NCBI RefSeq assembly: GCF_014648875.1
Contig: NZ_BMRY01000002.1
Span: 806,001-870,000, forward strand
Reading direction: 5' to 3'
From: Streptomyces parvus
GTDB lineage: Bacteria; Actinomycetota; Actinomycetes; Streptomycetales; Streptomycetaceae
Length of the DNA stretch: 64,000 nt
Below the pieces are notes generated by a model. That model made no database searches. It was given only the letters and a program-made list of their open reading frames with translations, and was not told where the DNA came from. The translations under genes were made by a program, and so were the position numbers. Below, in pieces: positions 1-8,094 of this stretch (the first letter of the stretch is position 1; every line of letters starts with the position of its first letter).

Positions 1-638
1 GGAGACGGGTCCGGGTGGCCCTGCTGTCGGCCACACTGACGGCACTGACCGGCTGCTCCGGGTTCCTCGTCCCGGCCGGCGAGGGCGAACGGCCGGACCC
101 CGCCCCGTCCGCCTCCGCACCCCGTGCCGAGACGCTCCCCCCGACCCCCGCACCCGGCGCGGACGCCCCCGCCCAGGGAGCACCGGCGCAGACCGGCCCG
201 ACCGCCGCCCCGCCCGGGACCTGCCCGTCCTCCGGGGTCGTCGTGGACATGGGCCCGGTGGAGACCGGAATGATGCACCGGGCCGTCGTGCTCACCCTCA
301 CCAACTGCGGCCGCAAGCCCTACGCCGTCGACGGCTATCCCTGGGTCCAGGCCCTCGGCGAGGACGGCAACCCGCTCCCCGTGAAGGTCAACGAGGACGG
401 CTCGTACTTCGGCAACGACCCCGGCCCGAAGAAGCTCCTGCTCGACCCCGGCCTCACCGTGAAGTCGATCCTCGCCTGGGTCTCCACACCCGAGGGCGGC
501 GACCTCATCGAGGGCGACGCCCTGGCGATCTCGGCCGCCCCCGGCCTTCCGGTGCGGGTCTTCCCGCTGGAGGGGCACGACATCCGGCTGATGGACGAAC
601 TCAACACGACGGCCTGGCGCACCGAACTCAGCGGCTGA
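1..638 (+). CDS. DUF4232 lipoprotein, 5' end outside window
   Basis: Partial gene: the earliest start in the window is a GTG at 15, but the frame stays open to base 3 with Arg-Arg-Val-Arg, which looks like a signal-peptide n-region, so the true start is probably upstream. A hydrophobic stretch ends in the lipobox Leu-Thr-Gly-Cys, predicting a lipid-anchored exported protein. A Pro/Ala/Thr-rich linker follows, then a DUF4232-type beta domain with a Cys-Pro start and a later Thr-Asn-Cys, probably disulfide-linked. Function is unknown; such proteins are common Streptomyces surface proteins. Its 3' end overlaps the convergent phosphoesterase gene by 11 bases. Confidence 0.8.
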   Translation, partial: RRVRVALLSATLTALTGCSGFLVPAGEGERPDPAPSASAPRAETLPPTPAPGADAPAQGAPAQTGPTAAPPGTCPSSGVVVDMGPVETGMMHRAVVLTLTNCGRKPYAVDGYPWVQALGEDGNPLPVKVNEDGSYFGNDPGPKKLLLDPGLTVKSILAWVSTPEGGDLIEGDALAISAAPGLPVRVFPLEGHDIRLMDELNTTAWRTELSG

Positions 639-1413
639 CACCGGGGGCGGACGTGGGGACGGTGTGGGTGACCCAGGCCGCCCCCGCCGGAGCCCCGGGC
701 AGCACGTGCAGCAGGAACGCCGGGGGCTCGTCCGGATAGCCGGGCAGGCCCTCCCGCAGCACCAGTCCGCTCTGCCGGTACGTGCTCGGCGCGACGGCCA
801 CCGTGCTGCCCGCGAAGGGCGCCGTCACCGGGCGGTGCACATGGCCCGCCAGCACCCGGACGACCCGGGGATGCGCGGCGACCACCTCGGCCGGCTCCGG
901 GCCGTCCGCCAGACCCATCGCGTCCAGGAACGGGATGCCGACCGGAACCGGCGGGTGGTGCAGGCAGACGAGCGCCGGTACGCCGGCGCGCCGGGCGAGG
1001 GTCCGGTCCAGCCGGGCCAACTGCCCGGAACCCAGGCGCCCGCCCGGCGAACCGGAGACCCGCGAGTCCAGGACCACGACCGTGAACGCCGGGTGCTCGA
1101 CCACGTACGACGTCAGCGTCCCTCCGCCCAGGAACCGCGTCCCGCCGAACCCGCCCACGAGCTCCTCGGGTGTGTCGTGATTGCCCGTCACCAGATGCAG
1201 GGGCAGCGGGAACGCGTCGATCTCCGCGCGCAGCGCCGCGTACTCACCGGGCTCCCCACGCTCCGTGAGATCACCGGTGATCACAGCACAGTCCGGGAGC
1301 GGGTCCAGGGCCAGCACCCGGTCGAGGGCGGCCCGCAACCCCGCCGCGGGGGCCGCCGCAGCGGGGCCGGTGGTGATGTGCGGGTCGCTCAAGTGCGCCA
1401 CGGAGAGGGTCAT
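628..1413 (-). CDS. Calcineurin-like metallophosphoesterase (CpdA/class III cyclic nucleotide phosphodiesterase type)
   Basis: 261 residues. All signature blocks of the binuclear metallophosphoesterase fold are present in order: SDPHI near the N-terminus, GDLTERG, GNHD, HHPP and GHVHR. This arrangement fits the CpdA/Icc/Rv0805 branch, which hydrolyses phosphodiesters including cAMP; substrate specificity is inferred from family only. No signal peptide is seen, so it is probably cytoplasmic. The start at 1413 puts the first strand directly before the metal-binding Asp-x-His; the longer open frame upstream crosses the SoxR-box promoter region of the next gene. Convergent with the lipoprotein gene, divergent from the monooxygenase gene. 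Confidence 0.88.
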   Translation of the reverse strand: MTLSVAHLSDPHITTGPAAAAPAAGLRAALDRVLALDPLPDCAVITGDLTERGEPGEYAALRAEIDAFPLPLHLVTGNHDTPEELVGGFGGTRFLGGGTLTSYVVEHPAFTVVVLDSRVSGSPGGRLGSGQLARLDRTLARRAGVPALVCLHHPPVPVGIPFLDAMGLADGPEPAEVVAAHPRVVRVLAGHVHRPVTAPFAGSTVAVAPSTYRQSGLVLREGLPGYPDEPPAFLLHVLPGAPAGAAWVTHTVPTSAPGVSR

Positions 1414-1502
1414 GCCCGCACCCTTCCCCGGCGCCGGAGGACCGCACCCGCACCACTCACGCCCTGGGCGAACGGAGTCCGGCCGCACCCGGCGGAACCG
1501 CC

Positions 1503-1525
1503 TTGACCTCAACCGGGCTTGAGGT
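1503..1525 (+). promoter_or_regulatory. SoxR box with -35-like TTGACC
   Basis: CCTCAA and TTGAGG lie as an inverted repeat separated by six bases (1507-1524), matching the spacing and half-sites of the classical soxbox. TTGACC at 1503 overlaps the left arm, as expected for a MerR-family promoter with a long spacer. It lies 55 bases upstream of the ABM gene at 1580. A very similar arrangement precedes a monooxygenase gene of the S. coelicolor SoxR regulon (from memory). No soxR gene is in this window. Confidence 0.85.
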
Positions 1526-1579
1526 GTGAACGTGGTGGTCATGCGCACCGAACAGTGCGCGGGAGAGGGGAACACCGTC

Positions 1580-2293
1580 ATGACCACGCACTTCACCGAC
1601 CGCCCCGACCCGGCCCGCACCGATGCCGGGATCGCCAAGGCCAGCACCTGGAACGTCGGGACACCGCAGCGGCAGCAGGAGGCCGCCGACGCGATCCGGA
1701 AGGTGTGGGGGAGCCGGGAATGGCCGCATCCCGGGCTGCTCTCCTACAGCGTCTACGCCGGGGAGGACGGTGCGACCCTGCTGCACTACTCCCAGTGGAC
1801 CGGCGAACAGGCCTACCAGGACTTCGTACGGGAGGGGCGCGACGCCCGCAACGCCGAGATCGACGCGGCCGTTCCCGGCATCGAACGCCTCGGGCTGCAC
1901 ACGTACGAGCTGTACCGCTCCGGGCCGCGGGCCGAGGGTGACACCCGGGAGACCGGCTGCGTCGTCATCGTCGACGTCGAGTTCGACGGACCCGACGCGG
2001 CGCGCCAACGCGACTGGGTGGACAGCGTGTTCGAGGCCCTCGAACAGGAGGAGGGCCTGCCCGAGGGCGGCATCGCCGCACACTTCCATGTCGGAACCGA
2101 CGGCACCCGGGTCCTCAACTACGCCGAGTGGGAGAGCGCCGAGCACCACATCGCGGCTCTCGCAGCACCCGGTGAGGGCGTCGGATCCCCGTCCCCGCTC
2201 TGGGAACGCGTCCAGAAGTACCCGGGCATGACCGGCGGCGGCGTGCGCCGCTACACCCCCGCGCTCAGCATGGAACCGGGTACGGGCGCGTAG
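1580..2293 (+). CDS. Antibiotic biosynthesis monooxygenase (ABM) fold protein, SoxR-regulated
   Basis: 237 residues. Two dimeric alpha/beta-barrel (ABM) repeats are visible: the first with a Trp-Asn-Val-Gly-Thr start and a HYSQW strand, the second with FHVGTDGTRVLNYAEW. ABM proteins are small cofactor-free or flavin-linked oxidases of quinone-like compounds. The ATG at 1580 is chosen because GGAGAGGGG lies just upstream and because the earlier GTG (1526) and ATG (1541) sit on or next to the SoxR box, in the promoter itself. SoxR control predicts induction by redox-cycling compounds such as self-made pigments; this is inference from the box. Confidence 0.87.
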   Translation: MTTHFTDRPDPARTDAGIAKASTWNVGTPQRQQEAADAIRKVWGSREWPHPGLLSYSVYAGEDGATLLHYSQWTGEQAYQDFVREGRDARNAEIDAAVPGIERLGLHTYELYRSGPRAEGDTRETGCVVIVDVEFDGPDAARQRDWVDSVFEALEQEEGLPEGGIAAHFHVGTDGTRVLNYAEWESAEHHIAALAAPGEGVGSPSPLWERVQKYPGMTGGGVRRYTPALSMEPGTGA

Positions 2294-2421
2294 GGCGGCA
2301 AGTGCGCCGGGGCAAGCGGCCGAAGCCGTGGGCGGCATGCGGTGAATTGCGTCTAGGCTTGGGCGGCTGAACCGCGTACGCACTCCGTACGCCCCCGAGC
2401 ACGCACCGAGGAGAACCCCCG

Positions 2422-3879
2422 ATGTCCGCAGAGCGCCCCTCCCTGCCGCCGGTGCGGCTCAACTCCGAGGCCGAACTGGCACGGGACGCGCTCGCCGCTC
2501 CGCTGTTCGTCCGGGCCGTCAGGCTCGCCCGGTGGGCCGGCCCCGACACCCGCGTCGGCGCCGGCGGCGAACTCGTCGAGGCGCAACTGCCCGCGGCCGC
2601 CGAGCACCTCGGGCTCCCGGCCGACGACGACGGCGCCGCGTACGCCAGCGAGGCCTGGCGGCTCGCCGTGGACACCGGCCTCCTCGATGTCACGGACCCC
2701 GAGGAGGAGGACGCCGAGGGGACCGTCTCCGCGGGCGAGAACCTGGGCCTGCTCACCGGCGGCTCCCCGCAGGACGTCCTGGCCATCTGGCTCGACGGCC
2801 TGGACGCCGTGCACGCCGACGCCACCGCGCCCGTCCTGGACGACTTCACGGACCTCGTCGGCGAGGACGGTTCGATCGACTTCGACGCCCTGGACTGGGA
2901 CCCGGAGGCCGAGGCGGAATTCCTCGACGGCGTCCTCGGCAACCTCTACCTGCTCACCCTCGCGGACAACGGCGCGGGCGAAGGGCCGGTCCCACTGCCC
3001 GCCCTCGCCGCGTCGATGATCGTCCCCGACGACATGGGCGAGCCCACCGACGACATCCTGGAGCAGGTGTCGGAGGCGATGATGCGCCTCGACGACCAGT
3101 TCCGGCTCCTCGAACCCATCGGGATCGTCGAGTACCGGCCGGTCGACGAGGCGCTGATGGTCGAGGAGGGCGAGGCGCCGGTGGACGCCGTCGGGGGCGA
3201 CGAGGACGACGTCACCCGGTACGGCATGGTCAAGCTCACCCCCCTCGGCCTGTACGGCGTCCGGGCCCGGATGCTGGAGGCCGGGGTGGACGCCCCCGCC
3301 GTCGGCGACCTCGCGGGCAAGGGCGCCGACGCCCTCCTCGACGGCATCGCCCACTACCCGGAGTCCGCCGCCCGCGCCGAGGTCAAGCTCTGGCTCGCGG
3401 GGTACGCCGACGGCGCGGTGTCGGCGGCGGCAGAGCTGCTGGCCGCCGCGCGCGGCACGGACGAGGGCGGACCGCTGCGCCGCCTCCACTGTCAGCAGGC
3501 CCTCGCCCTGGCCGGCCCCGAGGCGGAGCCCGCCGTACGCGCGGTGCTCGGCGACCGGGAACTGGGCGGCCTCGCCCGCGTCTGGCTCGCGGAGCGCGGC
3601 GCTGCCGACGTGCCCGCCCCGCCGGAGGACATGATCTTCTGGCTGGCCATCGACACCATCGCCGCCCACCTGGACGCGGACGGCGAGCTGGACGAGCTCC
3701 AGGGCCTGATCGAGGGCCTCTCCGCCCAGCACAGCGGCTTCTTCGACGAGGTCTGGCGCGTCGACCACCCGGCCACCGCCGATGTGCTGGAGGCCATGGG
3801 CCGCCTGCACAGCGACAAGAAGGCCGCCAAGGACGCCCGCAAGGCTGCGTTCAAGGCTCGGTCACGCGCGGGGCGCTGA
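2422..3879 (+). CDS. Conserved hypothetical protein, acidic, helical repeat-like
   Basis: 485 residues, start supported by GAGGAGAA upstream; TAGGCT at 2354-2359 could be the -10. The N-terminus has RAVRLARWAG, the middle is very Asp/Glu-rich, a central winged-helix-like strand reads VKLTPLGLYGVRARM, and the C-terminal half is Ala/Leu helical in the manner of HEAT-type repeats, ending in a Lys/Arg-rich tail. No catalytic motif, signal peptide or membrane segment is seen. It is clearly paralogous along its whole length to the protein at 46329-47759. Function unknown; an interaction or scaffold role would fit the helical repeats but is a guess. Confidence 0.82.
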   Translation: MSAERPSLPPVRLNSEAELARDALAAPLFVRAVRLARWAGPDTRVGAGGELVEAQLPAAAEHLGLPADDDGAAYASEAWRLAVDTGLLDVTDPEEEDAEGTVSAGENLGLLTGGSPQDVLAIWLDGLDAVHADATAPVLDDFTDLVGEDGSIDFDALDWDPEAEAEFLDGVLGNLYLLTLADNGAGEGPVPLPALAASMIVPDDMGEPTDDILEQVSEAMMRLDDQFRLLEPIGIVEYRPVDEALMVEEGEAPVDAVGGDEDDVTRYGMVKLTPLGLYGVRARMLEAGVDAPAVGDLAGKGADALLDGIAHYPESAARAEVKLWLAGYADGAVSAAAELLAAARGTDEGGPLRRLHCQQALALAGPEAEPAVRAVLGDRELGGLARVWLAERGAADVPAPPEDMIFWLAIDTIAAHLDADGELDELQGLIEGLSAQHSGFFDEVWRVDHPATADVLEAMGRLHSDKKAAKDARKAAFKARSRAGR

Positions 3880-4060
3880 GCGAGAAACGCCACACGTTCG
3901 GGGTGCTTTTCCGGCGCCCGCTTCCGCGTGATTCTGCTGCTGGAAGGCCGGGAAAGCGCTGACCTGACCCGGTCGGCGCGGGTCACGAATGCGGTACGTC
4001 TGGGCGTCGAGCGGCAGACGGGCATGGCGTCGGGCCTTTACAGGGCGCATACTCGACTCG

Positions 4061-4291
4061 ATGAAACAGTCAGCCGGTTCCCGGCGTCACCTGCCGTCCA
4101 GTCCCTTCAACCGCCCGGCCCAGGAGGCCCCACCGGTCGAATGCTTCGATGTGGGCGACAGGGTGTCGCACGACCAGTTCGGACTCGGCAGGATTCTCGC
4201 TGTCGAGGGTGACAACGACGCGGTCCTCATCGACTTCTCGGGGCGCCAGGGAAGGATCCTGAGCCCCTACTCCAAGCTCACCAAGCTCTGA
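4061..4291 (+). CDS. Small protein with UvrD C-terminal-like (tudor/CarD-like) domain
   Basis: 76 residues. The segment GDRVSHDQFGLGRILAVEG followed by a short beta strand and a YSKLTKL end closely resembles the C-terminal tudor-like domain of UvrD/PcrA helicases, which contacts RNA polymerase; this is a stand-alone copy of that domain. The ATG at 4061 has no ribosome-binding site, but CATACT at 4048-4053 ends seven bases before it, so translation is probably leaderless. A role at RNA polymerase or DNA is inferred from the fold only. Confidence 0.75.
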   Translation: MKQSAGSRRHLPSSPFNRPAQEAPPVECFDVGDRVSHDQFGLGRILAVEGDNDAVLIDFSGRQGRILSPYSKLTKL

Positions 4292-4310
4292 GACGCCCGC
4301 CTTTCTCCGT

Positions 4311-4351
4311 ATCCGGGGCACCTGAACCCAGCCGGTTCAGGTGCCCCGGAT
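4311..4351. terminator. Bidirectional terminator hairpin
   Basis: Perfect 18-base arms (4311-4328 and 4334-4351) with a five-base loop lie between the convergent tudor-like and TerD genes. Confidence 0.9.
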
Positions 4352-4368
4352 GCGTCTGAGGGGGGCGG

Positions 4369-5607
4369 CTACAGCGCCTTGGCGGCGGGCTTCACCATGC
4401 CCCGCACGGTGCGCGACTTCACGAACTCGCCCATCGCGGTCATCTCCCACTCGCCGGTGAACTGCTTGATCAGCTTGGCCATCATCACGCCGGTCTGCGG
4501 CTCGGCGCCGGTCAGGTCGAAGCGGACCAGCTCCTCGCCGGAGGCGTCGTCGATCAGCCGGCAGTAGGCCTTGGCGACCTCGTTGAACTTCTGGCCGGTG
4601 AACGAGTTCACCGTGAAGACCAGGCCCGTGGCGTCGGCGGGGATCCGGCCGAGGTCCACGACGATCGTCTCGTCGTCGCCCGCGCCCTCACCGGTCAGGT
4701 TGTCGCCGGAGTGCTTGATCGCCCCGTTCAGGATGGTCAGCTTGCCGAAGTAGCAGCTGTCCAGGTGGTTGCGGTTGGGGCCGTAGGCGATCACCGACGC
4801 GTCCAGGTCGATGTCCTTGCCGCGGAACGCGGGCTCCCAGCCCAGGCCCATCCGGACCCGCGAGAGCAGCGGTGCGCCGCCCTTGACGAGGGACACGGTC
4901 TGGTTCTTCTGGAGGTTGACCCGGCCCTTGTCCAGGTTGATCTTGCCGGAGCCCGCGGGCGCGGCGGGGGTCACCGGGGGAGCGGGCGGGGCGGCCGGGG
5001 CGGGCGGCGCGATCCTCGGGTCGACGGGGGCGGCCACCGGGGCCGGGGGCTGGGGCGCGACCGGGGCGGGGGCCGCCGGAACCGGAGGGGCGACCGGGGT
5101 CGCGGGCTCCTCGACCGAGACGCCGAAGTCCGTGGCGATCCCGGCCAGCCCGTTCGCGTAGCCCTGGCCGACCGCGCGGGCCTTCCAGGCGCCGTTGCGC
5201 AGGTAGATCTCGATGACCACGAGCGCCGTCTCGGCACCCAGCTGCGGCGGGGTGAAGGTGGCGATCGCGCTGCCGTCGTCCGCGTTGCGCACGGTGGCGG
5301 TGGGCTCGATGCCCTGGAAGGTCTGGCCCGCGGCGTCCGGGCTCGCGGTGACGACGATCTTCTCGATGCCCGGCGGCACGGCGGTGGTGTCCACCACGAT
5401 CGCGTCGGGCGCCGAACCTCCGCCGGCGCGGTAGGTCACGCCCGGGCCCGAGGGCTGGTTGTAGAAGATGAAGTCGTCGTCGGAGCGCACCTTGCCGTCG
5501 GCGGTGAGCAGCAGGCCCGAGACGTCGAGCCGCACCGGAGCGGCGACGTCCACCGCCACGCGGGCGGCGGAGAGGGGAATGTTCGAGCCGGGGGTCATTG
5601 CGGTCAT
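4369..5607 (-). CDS. Tandem TerD-domain protein
   Basis: 412 residues. The N-terminal TerD unit (about 1-160) carries SDDDFIFYNQP, the usual TerD strand; a Pro/Ala-rich linker (about 165-217) follows; the C-terminal unit (about 220-405) has DLDAS, LDSCYFGKL and the GDDETIVVDL strand with conserved acidic residues of the calcium-binding TerD fold. TerD proteins are Ca2+-binding stress proteins tied to tellurite, phage and developmental phenotypes. No terA, terB, terC or terZ is adjacent, so tellurite resistance is not supported by context. Start is ATG at 5607, with an alternative ATG three codons later. Confidence 0.88.
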   Translation of the reverse strand: MTAMTPGSNIPLSAARVAVDVAAPVRLDVSGLLLTADGKVRSDDDFIFYNQPSGPGVTYRAGGGSAPDAIVVDTTAVPPGIEKIVVTASPDAAGQTFQGIEPTATVRNADDGSAIATFTPPQLGAETALVVIEIYLRNGAWKARAVGQGYANGLAGIATDFGVSVEEPATPVAPPVPAAPAPVAPQPPAPVAAPVDPRIAPPAPAAPPAPPVTPAAPAGSGKINLDKGRVNLQKNQTVSLVKGGAPLLSRVRMGLGWEPAFRGKDIDLDASVIAYGPNRNHLDSCYFGKLTILNGAIKHSGDNLTGEGAGDDETIVVDLGRIPADATGLVFTVNSFTGQKFNEVAKAYCRLIDDASGEELVRFDLTGAEPQTGVMMAKLIKQFTGEWEMTAMGEFVKSRTVRGMVKPAAKAL

Positions 5608-5714
5608 GCACGGGGTAACGAACGACCCGGCTTTGCCGTTCCCTTACCTTTCCCTCGGTCCACCAGATGCTTTTCGGCCGTCGGAACGACCCGAAGGAAA
5701 GGCCCGGAAGCGAC

Positions 5715-5936
5715 TCAGCGGCGGTTGCGCGGGTGGTTGCGGGCCGTGCGCTCGTTGCCGTGCTTGTACGCGCCCGTCCAGCGCGCCATCACCAACTGGG
5801 CGTCGCCCGATACCACCTCGGCCAGGAACTTCTCCGCCCGGCCGCCGCGCAGCGTGCCCGCGGGCCTGCCGTGGTGGGTGATGGTGACGCTCTGGTCGCC
5901 CTGCTGTTCGTACTGGAATCCGGAAGGTCTCGGCAT
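5715..5936 (-). CDS. Small conserved hypothetical protein
   Basis: 73 residues, basic C-terminus rich in Arg and Asn. It contains VTITHHGRPAGTLRGGRAEKFL and a MARWTGAYKHGNE segment; the pattern suggests a compact beta-alpha fold and possible nucleic-acid contact, but I recognise no named family. Stand-alone between the TerD and uronate dehydrogenase genes. Codon use matches its neighbours, which supports that it is real. Confidence 0.65.
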   Translation of the reverse strand: MPRPSGFQYEQQGDQSVTITHHGRPAGTLRGGRAEKFLAEVVSGDAQLVMARWTGAYKHGNERTARNHPRNRR

Positions 5937-6053
5937 GGCCGTATCCTGCCCGTCCGGACGCCCCCGCGTCGCCCGGATTTCCGCCGTACCGGCCGGCGCC
6001 CGCCGCCGTTCCCGGGCTTGCGCCCGCCGTTCCCGCCGCCGCTCCCAGGCCGT

Positions 6054-6881
6054 TCAGTGCGGCCAGATCGGCGGGTCCGTCACGAAGTGGCCGCCCACGC
6101 AGGCGTGCGCCGGGTTCTCCGGGTCCAGCTCGCCCTGGTCGGCGACGAGCTTCGCCGCGTACGGCTCGGAGTCGTCCAGCGGGCGGTAGCCCAGTGCCCG
6201 CGCCGGCGCCAGGTCCCACCACAGGCGCGTGTTGGCGGAGGAGCCGTAGACGACGGCGTGGCCGACGTCCTCGGCGGTGAGGGCCGCGTGGAACAGCCGG
6301 GCGCCGTCGGCCGGGCTCAGCCAGACCGACAGCATCCGCACCGACGTGGGCTCCGGGAAACAGGACCCGATCCGCACGGAGACCGTCTCCACTCCGTGCT
6401 GGTCCCAGTAGAGCTGGGCCAGGTCCTCGCCGAAGCACTTCGAGAGCCCGTAGAAGGTGTCCGGGCGGCGCGGTGTGTCCAGCGGGATCAGCGGATCACC
6501 GGCGGCCGGGCGCGGGGTGTGGCCGATGACGTGGTTGGAGGACGCGGACACGATGCGCCGGACGCCCTCCTCGCGGGCCGCCTCGTAGAGATGGTGCGTG
6601 CCCTGGATGTTGGCGCGCAGGATCTTGTCGAACGTGGACTCCAGCGAGATGCCCGCCAGGTGGATCACCGCGTCCACGCCGCGCACGGCCTCGCGCAGCG
6701 CCTCCCGGTCGTTCAGGTCGGCGGTGATCGCCCCGGGCTCGCCCTCCACCGGCACCAGGTCGAACAGCCTCAGGTCGTATCCGTACGCGGGCAGCAGCCC
6801 TCGCATCAGCGTGCCGAGGCCGCCTGCGGCACCCGTGAGCAGGACGGTACGCGGAGCGGTCACGGTGCGGGGAGCGGTCAT
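6054..6881 (-). CDS. NAD-dependent epimerase/dehydratase, probable uronate dehydrogenase
   Basis: 275 residues, extended SDR fold: TGAAGGLG dinucleotide motif near residue 17, Ser-Ser-Asn in the active-site strand and YGLSK (Tyr-x3-Lys). The layout, with ADLNDREAL and GSCFPEP, resembles uronate dehydrogenases (EC 1.1.1.203), which oxidise glucuronate or galacturonate to the aldarolactone. Adjacent kdgD supports this. Start at 6881 has GAGGAGA upstream. The first twelve residues contain a duplicated TAPRTV, from an 18-base repeat. Divergent from kdgD across a promoter region with operator-like repeats. Confidence 0.82.
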   Translation of the reverse strand: MTAPRTVTAPRTVLLTGAAGGLGTLMRGLLPAYGYDLRLFDLVPVEGEPGAITADLNDREALREAVRGVDAVIHLAGISLESTFDKILRANIQGTHHLYEAAREEGVRRIVSASSNHVIGHTPRPAAGDPLIPLDTPRRPDTFYGLSKCFGEDLAQLYWDQHGVETVSVRIGSCFPEPTSVRMLSVWLSPADGARLFHAALTAEDVGHAVVYGSSANTRLWWDLAPARALGYRPLDDSEPYAAKLVADQGELDPENPAHACVGGHFVTDPPIWPH

Positions 6882-6935
6882 ACGGGGTCTCCTCGGGGCG
6901 TACGCGAGCGGCGCTGTGCGAAATGGCGGCCAGCA

Positions 6936-6950
6936 TTCACATGTATGGAC
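6936..6950. promoter_or_regulatory. Putative IclR operator, copy 1
   Basis: TTCACATGTATGGAC, 12 of 15 identical to the copy at 7043-7057. It lies just upstream of the uronate dehydrogenase start. Assignment to the IclR protein encoded at 16906-17676 is inference from shared motifs and pathway. Confidence 0.5.
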
Positions 6951-7040
6951 AAGCTAGGGAGGTGGTGGGGCTGCGTCAAGAGGTCGTTCGGGCGCGGCGT
7001 CCGCCTTGACCTGTTGTCGAAGGCTGCCTTAGCGTTACGG

Positions 7041-7057
7041 TGTTCAGAAATATGGAC
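7041..7057. promoter_or_regulatory. Putative IclR operator, copy 2
   Basis: TGTTCAGAAATATGGAC, 45 bases upstream of kdgD. The first nine bases match the site in front of the semialdehyde dehydrogenase gene (17802). Confidence 0.55.
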
Positions 7058-7101
7058 GCCGATCAGAATTGTGCACGCCTGAATCTGCTCAGGGAGCGCC
7101 C

Positions 7102-8094
7102 GTGACCTCAGCCCCCCTTGCCGCCCGGCTCCGTGAAGTCGCCGGGCCGCTCTTCTTCCCCGTGACCGCGTTCGGGCCGGACGGCACCGTCGATCTCGAC
7201 GTCTTCCGCGCCCACGTGCGGGCCGGGACCGACGCCGGAGCCGCCGCCGTCTTCGCCTGCTGCGGCACGGGCGAGTTCCATGCGCTGACCCTTGAGGAGT
7301 TCCGCCTCGCGGTCGCCGCCGCCGTCGAGGAGACCGCCGGACGGATTCCCGTCATCGCCGGGGCCGGCTACGGCACGGCCCTCGCTGTCCAGTACGCACG
7401 TGCCGCCGAGGAGGCCGGGGCCGACGGGCTCCTCGCCATGCCGCCCTACCTCGTCGTCGCCGACCAGGAAGGGCTCCTGAACCACTACGCGGCCCTCGCG
7501 GCGGCCACCGGCCTGGAGACGATCGTCTACCAGCGGGACAACGCCGTCTTCACCCCGGAAACCGTCGTCGCCCTCGCCCGCACGCCCGGCATCATCGGGC
7601 TCAAGGACGGCCTCGGCGACCTCGACCTCATGCAGCGCATCGTCAGCGCGGTCCGCACCCACCGGCCCGACGACGACTTCCTCTACTTCAACGGACTGCC
7701 CACCGCAGAACTCACCGGCCTCGCCTACCGGGGCATCGGGATCACCCTCTACTCCTCCGCCGTCTTCGCGTTCGCCCCGGACATCGCCCTCGCCTTCCAC
7801 CGGGCCCTGGACTCCGGCGACGACGCCCTGGCGAACGCGCTGCTCGACCACTTCTACCGGCCGCTCGTCGAACTGCGCGCCCAGGGCCGCGGCTACGCCG
7901 TCTCCCTGGTCAAAGCAGGTGTCCGGCTCCAGGGCCTGGACGTCGGCGAGGTGCGTACCCCCCTCAGCGAACCGTCCGCCGCGCACGTCAAGGACCTCAT
8001 CGAGATCATCGCGAGCGGCCGCACCCTGCTGGAGGAGCACGCCGCTGAGGGGCACTCCGCTGAGGGGCACGCCGCTTCGGGAGGCCGGGCGTGA
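7102..8094 (+). CDS. kdgD: 5-dehydro-4-deoxyglucarate dehydratase
   Basis: 330 residues, DapA/dihydrodipicolinate synthase superfamily TIM barrel. FFPVTAF at the start, CCGTGEF, GAGYGT, IVYQRDN (Tyr) and GLKDGLGD (Schiff-base Lys) match KdgD, EC 4.2.1.41, which converts 5-keto-4-deoxyglucarate to alpha-ketoglutarate semialdehyde, CO2 and water. GTG at 7102 follows AGGGAGC; an upstream in-frame start lacks this. The C-terminus carries an unusual Ala-Glu-Gly-His repeat from a 15-base DNA repeat, absent from the core fold. Its 3' end overlaps the next gene by four bases, so the two are co-translated. Confidence 0.9.
   Translation: MTSAPLAARLREVAGPLFFPVTAFGPDGTVDLDVFRAHVRAGTDAGAAAVFACCGTGEFHALTLEEFRLAVAAAVEETAGRIPVIAGAGYGTALAVQYARAAEEAGADGLLAMPPYLVVADQEGLLNHYAALAAATGLETIVYQRDNAVFTPETVVALARTPGIIGLKDGLGDLDLMQRIVSAVRTHRPDDDFLYFNGLPTAELTGLAYRGIGITLYSSAVFAFAPDIALAFHRALDSGDDALANALLDHFYRPLVELRAQGRGYAVSLVKAGVRLQGLDVGEVRTPLSEPSAAHVKDLIEIIASGRTLLEEHAAEGHSAEGHAASGGRA

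Noticed and set aside
4369..5607. Tellurite-resistance operon
   Set aside because: Only one TerD-type gene is present and no terA, terB, terC or terZ lies beside it.
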